DNA of 64,000 bases, from contig QFPK01000008.1 of assembly GCA_003248865.1 (NCBI GenBank), positions 1 to 64,000 of the forward strand, read 5' to 3'. Position 1 is the first letter of the stretch. Each line of letters opens with the position of its first letter. The DNA comes from Sphingomonas sp. Its GTDB lineage: Bacteria; Pseudomonadota; Alphaproteobacteria; Sphingomonadales; Sphingomonadaceae. The translations under genes were made by a program, and so were the position numbers. Below the pieces are notes generated by a model that saw only the letters and a program-made list of their open reading frames with translations, had not been told where the DNA came from and did no database searches. Shown in pieces: positions 9,918 to 19,038 of this stretch.

Positions 9918-10593
9918 CATCTGCTCGCGCTTAACGGCGAGCTTGATCAAGCACAACTTGCGACCGAATTTGTACAGAACGGCCGAATCCAGCTTCGCAA
10001 TGTCTTGCAGCGGAACGCCGAGGGAATTGGTATGGGGCGGCAGGCGAAACTGCTCTAGATTACTTCGAGCAGAAGAGTTCGCCAAGCTGCCAAATGCCGA
10101 ACGGCAACGCATGGGCCAATCCGTCGCAGTCGAAGCCGCGCTTGGAAACTACGCCTCACTTTTGCCCGCCACCCGATTCCGGGCGCTTATCTCGGGCACT
10201 GGCGCCCCGGCTCAGCACACGGCAGGTGCTTGAGCACATCAACGATCAGCTGTTCCTGAACCTTGTGCGCAGCATCGCCGGATTCGCAGATCTTGTGAAG
10301 GTACATGTTCAAGCGACCGTGTTCGTGCCAACTCACTCCCTCGGGTTACATAGTGTCAGCTATGTAATCGAGGGCTGGAAGGTCGCCTATGTTTTCAATC
10401 TGGCGTCCGACCAATGGAAGCCAGATGGCGGTATCTCAACTTTTTCGACGATGGCGAGGACATCATCCAAGAGCGGAAGCCGCGATTCAACAGCCTGAAT
10501 CTATTTGCCGTGCCGAACCGCACAACGTCAGCTATGTGCCCCTTTACCCCGTTAGGACGCTTCGCGATAACCGGCTGGTTCCGAGCCTTATGA
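9918..10593 (+). pseudogene. Decayed 2OG-Fe(II) oxygenase
   Basis: Segments of the same oxygenase family occur in order but in different reading frames: ELDQAQLATEFVQNGRIQLR (about 9939-9998), then LEHINDQLFLNLVRSIAGFADLVK and VIEGWKVAYVFNLASDQWKP in a second frame (about 10228-10425), then SLNLFAVPN, HNVSYVPLYP and GRFAITGWFRAL in further frames up to the TGA at 10591-10593. At least three frameshifts and an internal TAG break the gene. The position of the iron-ligand Asp is Val (LHSVSYV against VHNDSHV in the intact copy), so it would be inactive even if frames were restored. It precedes the receptor at 11007, mirroring the intact oxygenase-receptor pair. Confidence 0.85.
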
Positions 10594-11006
10594 CCATATC
10601 GAAACAACAGCCCGGTCCATTCTGGCACCCAGCCAGTGGCAACCAACAGCCTGCAATTATTCGCAGACAAAGCGAGAACTCGAGCAACAGAACGCTGAGA
10701 ATGCAACACAACAAATGTATTTGATCAAAATATTGCAAAAAAGACGTAATGCAACGAGTGTGAAAATAATTATTTTGTCTCTGTTAGTGACATAATGTGA
10801 ATGAATTCAATGTGTTGCAATTTAACGACACTGCGGCGCGCCATTACCAATTCTACCCCAAATATTATGGCATCAGCCTTGATTTGGCCCCGCCAGCGGG
10901 ATTAGCCGATCCAGTCTCTGCAGGCGAGTTGGGCCCAGGCACCGGTGTCTGACGTTGCCGCCTCCCCCTTGGCTTTGCCGGCAGGTCACTGAACAAGGAT
11001 TAGCAA
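10594..11006 (+). promoter_or_regulatory. AT-rich upstream region of TonB receptor at 11007, with palindromes
   Basis: This 413-base gap has no gene. Its middle (10690-10860) is much richer in A and T than its surroundings. It contains the 14-base perfect palindrome AAAATAATTATTTT (10763-10776) and a widely spaced inverted pair TGCAACACA (10702-10710) / TGTGTTGCA (10811-10819). It probably carries the receptor promoter, but no -35/-10 pair can be assigned with confidence. Confidence 0.4.
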
Positions 11007-13874
11007 ATGGTTCATACCAAAACGCATTTTCTGGCGAGCCTCCTGCTCGCCACTGCGCTGTCAACCGCAGCTCATGCGCAGCAGTCTGCCGCCGCAGACG
11101 AAAACGCAGACACCATAGTCGTTACCGGTTCGCGCATCGCGCGCCCTGATATCGAGGGAACGGTTCCGGTTGCCGTGGTGACAGCCGAAGCCATCCAGCA
11201 ATCTGGCGCCGGCAACATTCAGGATGTGCTGGCTGACATGCCGGCTGTCGGTCAGAACATCAGCCGCACCTCCACCAACTTCTCCACCACCGGCAACGGT
11301 GTTGCAACGGTGAACCTGCGCAACCTCGGCTCGTCGCGCACACTTGTACTCGTCAACGGTCGCCGGTTCGTGGCCGGTCTTCCGGGTTCGTCAATCGTTG
11401 ACCTGAACACCATTCCCACCGACCTCATTGAGCGGATCGATGTAGTTACGGGCGGCGCATCCGCCGTTTATGGTTCAGAAGCCATCGCGGGCGTCGTCAA
11501 CTTCATCATGAACGAGAATCTGGAAGGTCTTCAGGCAAATGCCCGGGGCACCCTGTCGGACAAGGGCGATGCAGGCCGCCAGTATCTTTCGCTTGGTGCC
11601 GGAACCTACTTCGCCGGTGGTGCCGGCCATGTTCAGGTCTATGGTCAGTACGAGAATGACGCAGGCCTTCGGTCCGCCAATCGCCGTTACTCGGAACGCG
11701 ACCTTCCAAATCGCAGTGCCTATGCCGCTCAAGGTCTGTTCAGCCCTTCCGGCAGCTTTGCCGGCGCCGGCATCGGCAACGGAGGCATCACTTCCAGCAC
11801 GCAGACTTTCACATTCGACGGCGCAAACAACCTGAAGGCCTACGAAGCCGCCAATGTCGACGGCTACAACCGCAACGCTGATCGCTACCTCAGCGTCCCG
11901 GTCAGGCGCTACCTGGGCTCTGCCAGCGCCCGTTATGAAGTCAGCGACGCGCTGACACTTTACACTGAAGGTCAATATGCGCGCACGGAATCGCGCTCGC
12001 GTCTTGAACCGCAGGCAGTCCATTACATGGACGTCTCCAGTGCGGACGAACTTTACGAAGGCATCCCGATCACGAATCCGTTCATCCCGACGGCCATTCG
12101 CGATGCGATGATTGCCGAAGGCGTGACGGCGCTGCCGTTCTTCCGCCGGTCGAACGACATCTTCGACCGTTCGAACGTCGCCGAGCGCGACACCTGGCGC
12201 ATTGTCGCCGGCGCTCGCGGGGAGTTCGGCCGGGGCTTCCGCTACGACATTTACTACACCCACGGTGAAACCAGGGACAAAACATCGTCCGGCACGATCC
12301 TGGCTCCGAACTATCGCAATGCCCTGAACGCTGTCGCAGGACCCAACGGCCCGGTCTGCTCGATCAACGTCGATGCGGATCCCACCAACAATGATCCGAA
12401 CTGCGTCCCGATCAATATTTTCGGCTACAACACGGTCAGCGCCGAAGCCGCCAACTACGTCACCAATGGCGGTCAGCGTTCCACCTACGACGCACGCGTC
12501 AAACAGGACGTTGTGTCGGGCTCTGTCTCGGGCGACCTGTTCCAGCTTCCCGGCGGGGCGCTCGCCCTCGCTGTTGGCGCCGAGTATAGAAAGGAGCGTT
12601 CGAGCGAGGACTTCGACGAAGCAACCAATCTTGGCCTGACGCTCGGCAACATGCTGTCCGACACTTACGGCAGCTATGACGTCAAGGAACTGTTCGCCGA
12701 AGTGAATGCGCCAATCCTGTCCGGCGTGCCGTTCGCCGACTATCTCGGGCTGGAAGCTGCGGCACGCTACGCTGACTATTCAACAGTCGGTGGCGTGTGG
12801 AGCTGGAAGGTCGGCGGCAGCTATGCCCCTGTCCCCGACATCCGGTTCCGGGCAGTCTACTCCGAGGCCACCCGGGCTCCGAGCATCGGCGAATTGTTCT
12901 CAGCCCAGTCCGAAACTTTCCCCGCCGTGATCGACCCCTGCGACCAACGCGAAGGTGAAGGCGACAACGCGCCCATCACCAAGACGACGCTGTCGGCAGC
13001 CTGCATGGCCGTTCCGGCTATCGCGTCTGCCGTCAACAACGGCGGGTTCGTTTACACCACGGGCCAGATCCAGTCGATCAACGGCTTCGTGGGCGGCAAC
13101 CCCGACCTGAGGGAAGAAACTGCGAAGACGCTGACGATCGGCGGCGTATTCCAGCCGACCTTCCTGCCGCGCTTTGCGCTGACGGTCGATTACTACCGGA
13201 TCAAGGTGGAAAACGCGATCGGCATCATCGGCCAGCAAACCTCGCTGGACGAATGCTATGAAGGCGATGGCGGAGCCGTGTTCTGCGACAACGTCGTTCG
13301 CGACAACAACGGCCGCGTCGTCACGGTGAACGCGCTGAATCTCAACACCGGCTCGTTCGAAGTCGAGGGGATCGATGTCGGTGGTCGTTACAGCTATCCC
13401 TTCGGCGTGGCCAACTCGGTCGACGTGACCGCGATGTGGAACCACCGGTTGAAGCAACAGCAAACCAGCTATCCGGGCGGCCCCGTTCAGGATGAGCTTG
13501 GTCAGCTGGATTGCTACAGCTGCGGTCGTCTGGGAACGGGCTTCAAGGATCGGGTGAATGTTTCCACCACCCTGAAGCTCTCGCATTTCTCGTTCAACTG
13601 GCGCGTGAACTACATGGGTCCGGTTGTGGACAACCTGACATCGTCGAACCCGATCCGGGTGGGCGCCTACACCTACCACGACCTGCAACTGCGGTTCGAC
13701 CTGGACGAAGCCAAGAGCTTTGGCTTCTACATCGGTGTGGACAATGTGGGCGACAAGAAGCCGCCGATCTTCGGCGACACCAACCTTGTCACCTTCCCCG
13801 GCACGCAAACGTCGGCGAACACCTACGACCTGTACGGCCGCATGCTGTACGTGGGCGCCTCGTTCAAATTCTGA
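11007..13874 (+). CDS. TonB-dependent outer-membrane receptor
   Basis: A 955-residue protein with a signal peptide (MVHTKTHFLASLLLATALST, cleavage after AHA), then TIVVTGSRIARPDIEG, the plug segments VATVNLRNLGSSRTLVLVNGR and VDVVTGGASAVYGSEAIAGV, and a barrel ending in MLYVGASFKF with a terminal Phe. It is paralogous to the receptor at 5976 and follows the decayed oxygenase gene. The ATG at 11007 is preceded by AAGGA about 10 bases upstream. A strong terminator follows. The transported ligand is unknown. Confidence 0.92.
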   Translation: MVHTKTHFLASLLLATALSTAAHAQQSAAADENADTIVVTGSRIARPDIEGTVPVAVVTAEAIQQSGAGNIQDVLADMPAVGQNISRTSTNFSTTGNGVATVNLRNLGSSRTLVLVNGRRFVAGLPGSSIVDLNTIPTDLIERIDVVTGGASAVYGSEAIAGVVNFIMNENLEGLQANARGTLSDKGDAGRQYLSLGAGTYFAGGAGHVQVYGQYENDAGLRSANRRYSERDLPNRSAYAAQGLFSPSGSFAGAGIGNGGITSSTQTFTFDGANNLKAYEAANVDGYNRNADRYLSVPVRRYLGSASARYEVSDALTLYTEGQYARTESRSRLEPQAVHYMDVSSADELYEGIPITNPFIPTAIRDAMIAEGVTALPFFRRSNDIFDRSNVAERDTWRIVAGARGEFGRGFRYDIYYTHGETRDKTSSGTILAPNYRNALNAVAGPNGPVCSINVDADPTNNDPNCVPINIFGYNTVSAEAANYVTNGGQRSTYDARVKQDVVSGSVSGDLFQLPGGALALAVGAEYRKERSSEDFDEATNLGLTLGNMLSDTYGSYDVKELFAEVNAPILSGVPFADYLGLEAAARYADYSTVGGVWSWKVGGSYAPVPDIRFRAVYSEATRAPSIGELFSAQSETFPAVIDPCDQREGEGDNAPITKTTLSAACMAVPAIASAVNNGGFVYTTGQIQSINGFVGGNPDLREETAKTLTIGGVFQPTFLPRFALTVDYYRIKVENAIGIIGQQTSLDECYEGDGGAVFCDNVVRDNNGRVVTVNALNLNTGSFEVEGIDVGGRYSYPFGVANSVDVTAMWNHRLKQQQTSYPGGPVQDELGQLDCYSCGRLGTGFKDRVNVSTTLKLSHFSFNWRVNYMGPVVDNLTSSNPIRVGAYTYHDLQLRFDLDEAKSFGFYIGVDNVGDKKPPIFGDTNLVTFPGTQTSANTYDLYGRMLYVGASFKF

Positions 13875-13896
13875 TCAGGATACCATCCAAAGAGAA

Positions 13897-13928
13897 GGGC
13901 GGCCCGGCAACGGGCCGCCCTTTTTGTT
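13897..13928 (+). terminator. Rho-independent terminator after TonB receptor
   Basis: Stem GGGCGGCCCG (13897-13906) and CGGGCCGCCC (13911-13920) with GCAA tetraloop, followed by TTTTTGTTT. It lies 22 bases after the receptor stop. Confidence 0.9.
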
Positions 13929-14043
13929 TCCCGACCCACTTACGCCCGGCGCCGAATGGCCTCCGGGCCCGCAGGGTCGGCGACGCACAGGCATCCTAAA
14001 CGATCAACTACACGCCGGGATGAGAAGACCCGGACATCGTCGA

Positions 14044-14262
14044 TCAGATCAGCCCCCTCTCCCGAGCCTCGGCATAGCGCGCGGCCGCTAGCTCAGCAGA
14101 GGCATAAGCCTCCTGCAATTCATGGCTCCAATAGCGCAGCTGAGAGAGCGGGATCTTCTGCCCGGAAACCGCGCAAAGCACATGATCACCATCCGAGATG
14201 ATCTTGAAACTTCCTGAAAGATAACGGACTTTTGCCAGCCGCCCGGCGGAAAAATTCAACAT
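14044..14262 (-). CDS. DUF2093 domain-containing small protein
   Basis: A 72-residue protein: MLNFSAGRLAKVRYLSGSFK, then a central CAVSGQKIPLSQLRYWS and an Ala/Glu-rich helical tail. The pattern 'V.YL.G.F....G..V.CAV.G..I.L..LRYWS...QEAYAS' is the DUF2093 signature, a family of unknown function found beside xseA in alphaproteobacteria. The ATG at 14262 has AAGGA upstream. It lies 27 bases after xseA on the same strand and is probably co-transcribed. Confidence 0.85.
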   Translation of the reverse strand: MLNFSAGRLAKVRYLSGSFKIISDGDHVLCAVSGQKIPLSQLRYWSHELQEAYASAELAAARYAEARERGLI

Positions 14263-14289
14263 GGAAGAATATCCTTCGGAAATTGGGGC

Positions 14290-15720
14290 TCAAAACAGCC
14301 TGCCCTGCGGGCCGGCGGACGATGATGCGGATGGCGGCGCCCCGCCCGATGCGCGCTTCGCGGGTGGCGCCAGGTCCGTGCCGCCCTGTGGCTTCACCGC
14401 CACTTCGCCGTCTGCGAACAGGATCCGCAGCTGCGGCGCATCTGCTGCAACCGCAGCATGGCGCGCCAGCGAACCGTCCGGCAACCGCACCAGCGTGAAG
14501 CCCCGCGCCAGCACCGCTTGCGGCGAAAGGCTCTCCGCCAACCGGAATCCGGAGGCCAGCGCCGCCCGCGCCGACGCCAGCCGCGCCTTCAGCAGCGCCG
14601 GGTTCGGCGTCACGCGCGGAGAGCCCAGCCGGGCCCGCTCCCGCGCCACTTCCTGAACCAGCAGCCGTACGGACAATCTGCCCCCGACCGACTGGAACCC
14701 GGATCGCAGCAGCCGCACCCTGCCCTTCAACGCGCGCGGCAACCGCTCGCCGGCCTCATCCAGCCGCTGCCGCGCCATCCCCGCGATCGCCTGCGGTCGC
14801 GGCAGCCGCGCCGACAGCGCCGCCAGCCGCTCGCCCCGCAACAGCCGCGCCCGGCGCTCCCCGCGCTGCGCCCGCAGCCCCAGTTCGGCCAGCGTCTCCA
14901 GCAGATCGGCGCGCACCGGCACCGCCAGCTCGGCGGCCGCAGTCGGCGTCGGCGCCCGCAACGCAGAGGCATAATCGATCAGCGTGGTGTCCGTCTCATG
15001 CCCCACGGCCGAGATCAGCGGGATCGCGCTCGCAGCCGCCGCCCGCACCACCACCTCTTCGTTGAAGGCCATCAGATCCTCGATGGAGCCGCCCCCGCGC
15101 GCCACGATCAGCAGGTCCGGCCGGGCGCCCGCAGGCATGGCGTTGAAGCCGTTGATCGCAGCCGCAATCCGGGCGGCCGCCCCATCGCCCTGCACCGGTA
15201 CCGGCCACAGCGTCACCCGCCGCGGAAAGCGATCGTGCAGGCGATGCAGGATATCCCGGATCACCGCGCCCTGCGGCGACGTCACCACCCCGATATGGGC
15301 GGGCAGGAACGGCCGCCCAGGCTTGGCGGCCCGGTCGAACAGCCCCTCCGCCTCCAGCCGCCGCCGACGCTCCTCGATCTGCTTCAGCAGCGCGCCGACG
15401 CCCGCCACCTCCATCCGCTCCACGATCAGCTGATAGCGAGAGGATTTGGGATAGCCCGAAAGCTTCCCCGTCGCGATCACCTCCAGCCCGTCCTCGCCGC
15501 GGAAGCCCAGCCGCTGGTAATTGCCCTTCCACATCACACCGGCCAACACGGCATCGGCGTCCTTCAGGTCGAAATAGGCATGGCCCGATCCATAGACCTT
15601 GAACCCTGACAGTTCGCCCCGCACCCGGACCAGCCCGAAACGGTCCTCCAGCGTGCGGCGCACGCTCTGCGCCAGTTCGGATACGGAGAATTCCGGGATG
15701 TTGGGCGCCTGCGTTGCCAT
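14290..15720 (-). CDS. xseA: Exodeoxyribonuclease VII large subunit
   Basis: A 476-residue protein. The N-terminal OB-fold (about 10-105) includes RVRGELSGFKVYGSGHAYFD; the catalytic core carries GVVTSPQGAVIRDI, LIVARGGGSIEDLMAFNEE and ISAVGHETDTTLIDYASAL, the invariant ExoVII-L motifs; a long helical region and a C-terminal GFTLVRLPDGS segment follow. With XseB it degrades single-stranded DNA to acid-soluble oligonucleotides. The ATG at 15720 (MATQAPNIPEFSV) is preferred over an in-frame GTG at 15750. xseB is not in the window. Confidence 0.95.
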   Translation of the reverse strand: MATQAPNIPEFSVSELAQSVRRTLEDRFGLVRVRGELSGFKVYGSGHAYFDLKDADAVLAGVMWKGNYQRLGFRGEDGLEVIATGKLSGYPKSSRYQLIVERMEVAGVGALLKQIEERRRRLEAEGLFDRAAKPGRPFLPAHIGVVTSPQGAVIRDILHRLHDRFPRRVTLWPVPVQGDGAAARIAAAINGFNAMPAGARPDLLIVARGGGSIEDLMAFNEEVVVRAAAASAIPLISAVGHETDTTLIDYASALRAPTPTAAAELAVPVRADLLETLAELGLRAQRGERRARLLRGERLAALSARLPRPQAIAGMARQRLDEAGERLPRALKGRVRLLRSGFQSVGGRLSVRLLVQEVARERARLGSPRVTPNPALLKARLASARAALASGFRLAESLSPQAVLARGFTLVRLPDGSLARHAAVAADAPQLRILFADGEVAVKPQGGTDLAPPAKRASGGAPPSASSSAGPQGRLF

Positions 15721-15815
15721 CCGCCAGACATAACGCCCCCGCTCCCTCACTTCAAACCCGCCACACTCTTTGCTAGCGTCCGGCCATCAACTCAAAGGGG
15801 CCGGAACAGGGCGGC

Positions 15816-16307
15816 ATGGCAGAAGGCTCAGGAACAACGGGTATCATCGTGGCAGCGCTGATCACCGCCACCGGCGGCGTCGCAGCCGCATGGATCCAGA
15901 ACAACCGCACTGACGACAAGGCAGCTACGGCGGCAGCTGCCACCGAACCCGCCACGGAAGCACCCTGGCCGGCGTCGGCGCCGGCCGCAGAGCCCGCCCA
16001 GCCCACCGAAACCGGCGGCCCCGGCACCAGCAACGACGGCCGCAACCGCACGCTCAACATCGTCAACGATGGTGAGCGCCCGATCTGGCGCATCAAGGCC
16101 ACCCGCAAGGGCGTGCAGAATTTCGGCAGGCATGACTGGCTGGGAACGGCGGCAATTCCGCCGGGCCAGTCGGCCAGCGTCAATTTCGATGACGGCTCCT
16201 CGGCCTGCCTGTTCGACATGCGCTTCGAATTCGCCAGCGGCGAACCCGCCAACCGCATGGGCGTGGATGTCTGCAAGGTCAGCGAACTGCGCATCGCCGA
16301 CGAGTGA
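15816..16307 (+). CDS. Membrane-anchored protein of unknown function
   Basis: A 163-residue protein. Residues about 8-26 (TGIIVAALITATGGVAAAWI) form one hydrophobic segment that could be an N-terminal anchor. An Ala/Pro/Thr-rich linker to about 72 and a compact C-terminal domain follow (NRTLNIVNDGERPIWRIKA, then WLGTAAIPPGQSASVNFDDG and CLFDMRFEFASG). The C-terminal pattern resembles small beta-rich exported domains annotated only as hypothetical. It sits between xseA (divergent) and purD. No function is proposed. Confidence 0.6.
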   Translation: MAEGSGTTGIIVAALITATGGVAAAWIQNNRTDDKAATAAAATEPATEAPWPASAPAAEPAQPTETGGPGTSNDGRNRTLNIVNDGERPIWRIKATRKGVQNFGRHDWLGTAAIPPGQSASVNFDDGSSACLFDMRFEFASGEPANRMGVDVCKVSELRIADE

Positions 16308-16376
16308 ATAGCACACCAACAGATCGAACGATGCGCCGGCTTCCATCGGCGCCCCGCAACGCCTAAGCCGCAGCGC

Positions 16377-17666
16377 ATGCCCACCACAGCCTTTCCCATC
16401 CTCCTCCTCGGCAGCGGCGGTCGCGAACATGCGCTGGCCTTGAAACTCGCCGCTTCCCCGCTCTGCGCCCGCCTGCTCGCCGCACCGGGCAACCCCGGCA
16501 TGGCGGGCGTCGCAACGCTGCTCCCCGGCCTCGACATCCTGGACCCGGCCGCCGTCGCCGCCTTCGCACAGGCGGAGGGCATCGGCCTCGTCGTGGTCGG
16601 GCCAGAGGCGCCGCTGGCAGCCGGCGTCGCCGATGCGCTACGCGCGGCCGCCATTCCCGTGTTCGGCCCCAGCGCCGCCGCCGCCCGGCTCGAAGCCTCC
16701 AAGGCCTTCACCAAGGAGCTGTGCGACGAAGCCCATATCCCCACGGCAACCTACCGCCGCTTCGACGCGCTGGAACCGGCGCTAGCCTACAGCGCCGCGC
16801 ATCCGCTTCCCGTCGTGGTCAAGGCAGACGGCCTCGCCGCCGGCAAGGGCGTCACCGTCGCTGCCACCCATGCCGAGGCCGCAGCCGCGCTGCGCGACCT
16901 GTTCACCTCTCCCGGCGCCGAAGTGGTGATCGAACAATGCCTCGTCGGAGAGGAAGTCAGCTTCTTCGTCCTCGCGGACGGCGCCACCGCCCTCCCCCTG
17001 CTTGCCGCGCAGGACCACAAGCGGGTGGGCGACGGAGACACCGGCCCCAACACCGGCGGCATGGGCGCCTATGCCCCGGCCCGCGTCTTCACCCTCGAAC
17101 TCCAGGCCCGCACCATGGTCGAGATCATTGAGCCGACACTCAGGGCCATGGCCGCGCGCGGCACCCCCTTCACCGGCGTGCTGTTTGCCGGGCTGATGCT
17201 CACCGAAAGCGGCCCCAGCCTCATCGAATACAACGTCCGCTTCGGCGATCCGGAATGCCAGGTGCTGATGGCGCTGCTCGAAAGCGACCTCGCCGAAATC
17301 CTTCTGGCCGCCGCCAAGGGTGAACTCGCAGGCCACAGCGCGACATGGAAGCCCGGCGCCGCCGCCGTCATCGTGGTTGCTGCCAAGGGCTATCCCGGCA
17401 CGCCGGCAAAGGGCGGCCTCATCTCCAACCTCGAAGAAGCCGAACAAACCGGCGCCGCCGTGCTGCACGCTGGCACCTCGCTCAACCCGCAAGGCCACCT
17501 CATCAGCACCGGCGGGCGCGTGCTCGGAGTCACCGCAGCCGGCCCTTCCGTCGCCGAAGCGGTCGCCACCGCTTACGCTGCCGTCGAAAAGATCAGCTTT
17601 GCCGATGGGTTCTTCCGCCGCGATATCGGCTGGCGAGAAATCGCCCGCGAGCGGGCAGACGGCTGA
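16377..17666 (+). CDS. purD: Phosphoribosylamine--glycine ligase
   Basis: A 429-residue ATP-grasp enzyme, full length. It joins 5-phosphoribosylamine and glycine in the second step of purine synthesis. The N-terminal ILLLGSGGREHALALKLAAS motif, the ATP-grasp core with VVKADGLAAGKGVTVA and EEVSFFVLADG, GDGDTGPNTGGMGAYAPA, and EYNVRFGDPECQVLM are all present. The ATG at 16377 places the GSGGREHAL motif at the usual distance. The phosphotransferase gene follows after 35 bases. Confidence 0.96.
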   Translation: MPTTAFPILLLGSGGREHALALKLAASPLCARLLAAPGNPGMAGVATLLPGLDILDPAAVAAFAQAEGIGLVVVGPEAPLAAGVADALRAAAIPVFGPSAAAARLEASKAFTKELCDEAHIPTATYRRFDALEPALAYSAAHPLPVVVKADGLAAGKGVTVAATHAEAAAALRDLFTSPGAEVVIEQCLVGEEVSFFVLADGATALPLLAAQDHKRVGDGDTGPNTGGMGAYAPARVFTLELQARTMVEIIEPTLRAMAARGTPFTGVLFAGLMLTESGPSLIEYNVRFGDPECQVLMALLESDLAEILLAAAKGELAGHSATWKPGAAAVIVVAAKGYPGTPAKGGLISNLEEAEQTGAAVLHAGTSLNPQGHLISTGGRVLGVTAAGPSVAEAVATAYAAVEKISFADGFFRRDIGWREIARERADG

Positions 17667-17701
17667 GCCCCGCGCCAGCCGCCAAGGGAAGGACGAACAG
17701 G

Positions 17702-18784
17702 ATGGCGAGCCGCCAGGAACAATTCTCGGGCACCACCGAGGTGCGCGAAGCCCATCGCTTCGACGAAGCCGCGCTGGAAGCCTGGATGCGCACCAACGTG
17801 CGCGATTATGAGGGCCCGCTGGAGGTCCGCCAGTTCAAGGGCGGCCAGTCCAACCCCACCTACAAGCTGGTCACGCCGAAGCGCGCCTATGTGCTGCGCC
17901 GCAAGCCGCCCGGCACGCTGCTGAAATCGGCCCATGCGGTCGATCGCGAATATCGCGTCATCACGGCCCTCTTCGCCCAGGGCTTCCCCGTCGCGGAAAC
18001 CTTCGGCCTGTGCACCGACGAATCCGTGATCGGCACCTGGTTCTACATCATGGATTGCGTGGAGGGCCGCGTGATCTGGGACGGCACCTTCCCCGACGTC
18101 CCCACCGCAGACCGCCGCCGCTATTTCGAGGCGATGAACGACACCATCGCCCATCTGCACTCGATCGATCCGGTCGCCGCGGGCCTCGGCGATTTCGGCA
18201 AGCCCGGCAATTATTTCGCGCGCCAGATCGGCCGATGGTCGCAACAATATCTGGACGACGAAGCCGCCGGCCGCGTGCCGGAAATGGACAAGCTCGTCGA
18301 ATGGCTGCCCGCCAACATCCCGCCCGGAGATGAAGTCGCCATCGTTCACGGCGACTATCGCTGCGACAACATGATCTTCCACCCGACCGAGCCGAAAGTG
18401 CTCGCCGTGCTCGATTGGGAACTCAGCACGCTCGGCCACCCGCTCGCGGACTTCTCCTACCATCTGATGATGTACCGCATGCCGCCCACCGGCACCGTCG
18501 GCCTCACCGACGTGAACCTCGCCGAGATGAACATCCCCACTGAACAGGAGTATATCGCACGCTACTGCGCCACCGTGGGCCGCAATGTTGCCGACGTCAC
18601 CGCCAACATGGATTTCTACATCTCCTACAACATGTTCCGCCTCGCCGCGATCGTGCACGGAATCCGCGGCCGCGTCGTGCGCGGCACCGCCGCCAACGCC
18701 CACGCCAAGGCGATGTCCGCCACGGTGGAACCACTGGCCAGGCTGGCCTGGGAACAGGCACAAAAGGCCGGCGCGAAGGGCTGA
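17702..18784 (+). CDS. Phosphotransferase family protein (APH/choline-kinase fold, ACAD10/11-like)
   Basis: A 360-residue soluble protein. An N-lobe with FKGGQSNPTYKLV and YVLRRKPPG is followed by the kinase catalytic loop VHGDYRCDNMIFHP (Asp and Asn) and the metal-binding VLDWELSTLGHPLADFSYH. This is the aminoglycoside-phosphotransferase-like family often associated with acyl-CoA dehydrogenases; ACAD10/11 homologues phosphorylate 4-hydroxyacyl-CoAs. The true substrate here is unknown. The ATG at 17702 has GGAAGG/CAGG upstream; the frame extends further back only inside purD. Confidence 0.85.
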   Translation: MASRQEQFSGTTEVREAHRFDEAALEAWMRTNVRDYEGPLEVRQFKGGQSNPTYKLVTPKRAYVLRRKPPGTLLKSAHAVDREYRVITALFAQGFPVAETFGLCTDESVIGTWFYIMDCVEGRVIWDGTFPDVPTADRRRYFEAMNDTIAHLHSIDPVAAGLGDFGKPGNYFARQIGRWSQQYLDDEAAGRVPEMDKLVEWLPANIPPGDEVAIVHGDYRCDNMIFHPTEPKVLAVLDWELSTLGHPLADFSYHLMMYRMPPTGTVGLTDVNLAEMNIPTEQEYIARYCATVGRNVADVTANMDFYISYNMFRLAAIVHGIRGRVVRGTAANAHAKAMSATVEPLARLAWEQAQKAGAKG

Positions 18785-18795
18785 GCAGGCGGAAG

Positions 18796-19016
18796 AAGAA
18801 GGGGCTCTGCCCCTTCACCCCGGCAGGGAGATGATCTCCCTGCACCCACATTAGTAGGATAGTCGTTCAGGTTGCGCTGACGAACGAGTTGATTGCCTGC
18901 GGCGCCAGCAATCTCCAGCGCCGCAGGCAATCAAGCCCATTCACGCGCGCGAACTGTAGATTGGCGCACAATGCAAATATCGAGGGTGCAGGGAAATCAT
19001 TTCCCTGCCCGCCGGA
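18796..19016. repeat. Composite palindromic element (two inverted REP-like hairpins around a 17-bp inverted repeat)
   Basis: This intergenic block lies between convergent genes. Left unit (+): stem GGGGC/GCCCC at 18801-18813, then arms GCAGGGAG (18823-18830) and CTCCCTGC (18836-18843) around ATGAT. Centre: a perfect 17-bp inverted repeat TTGATTGCCTGCGGCGC (18889-18905) and its complement (18918-18934). Right unit (inverted): arms GCAGGGAA (18988-18995) and TTCCCTGC (19001-19008) around ATCAT. Further members are at 35545-35594 and 37671-37720. It resembles a REP pair or small non-autonomous element, and the hairpins may also stop both converging transcripts. Confidence 0.75.
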
Positions 19017-19038
19017 GGCAAAAAACCGCTTCCGTCCG

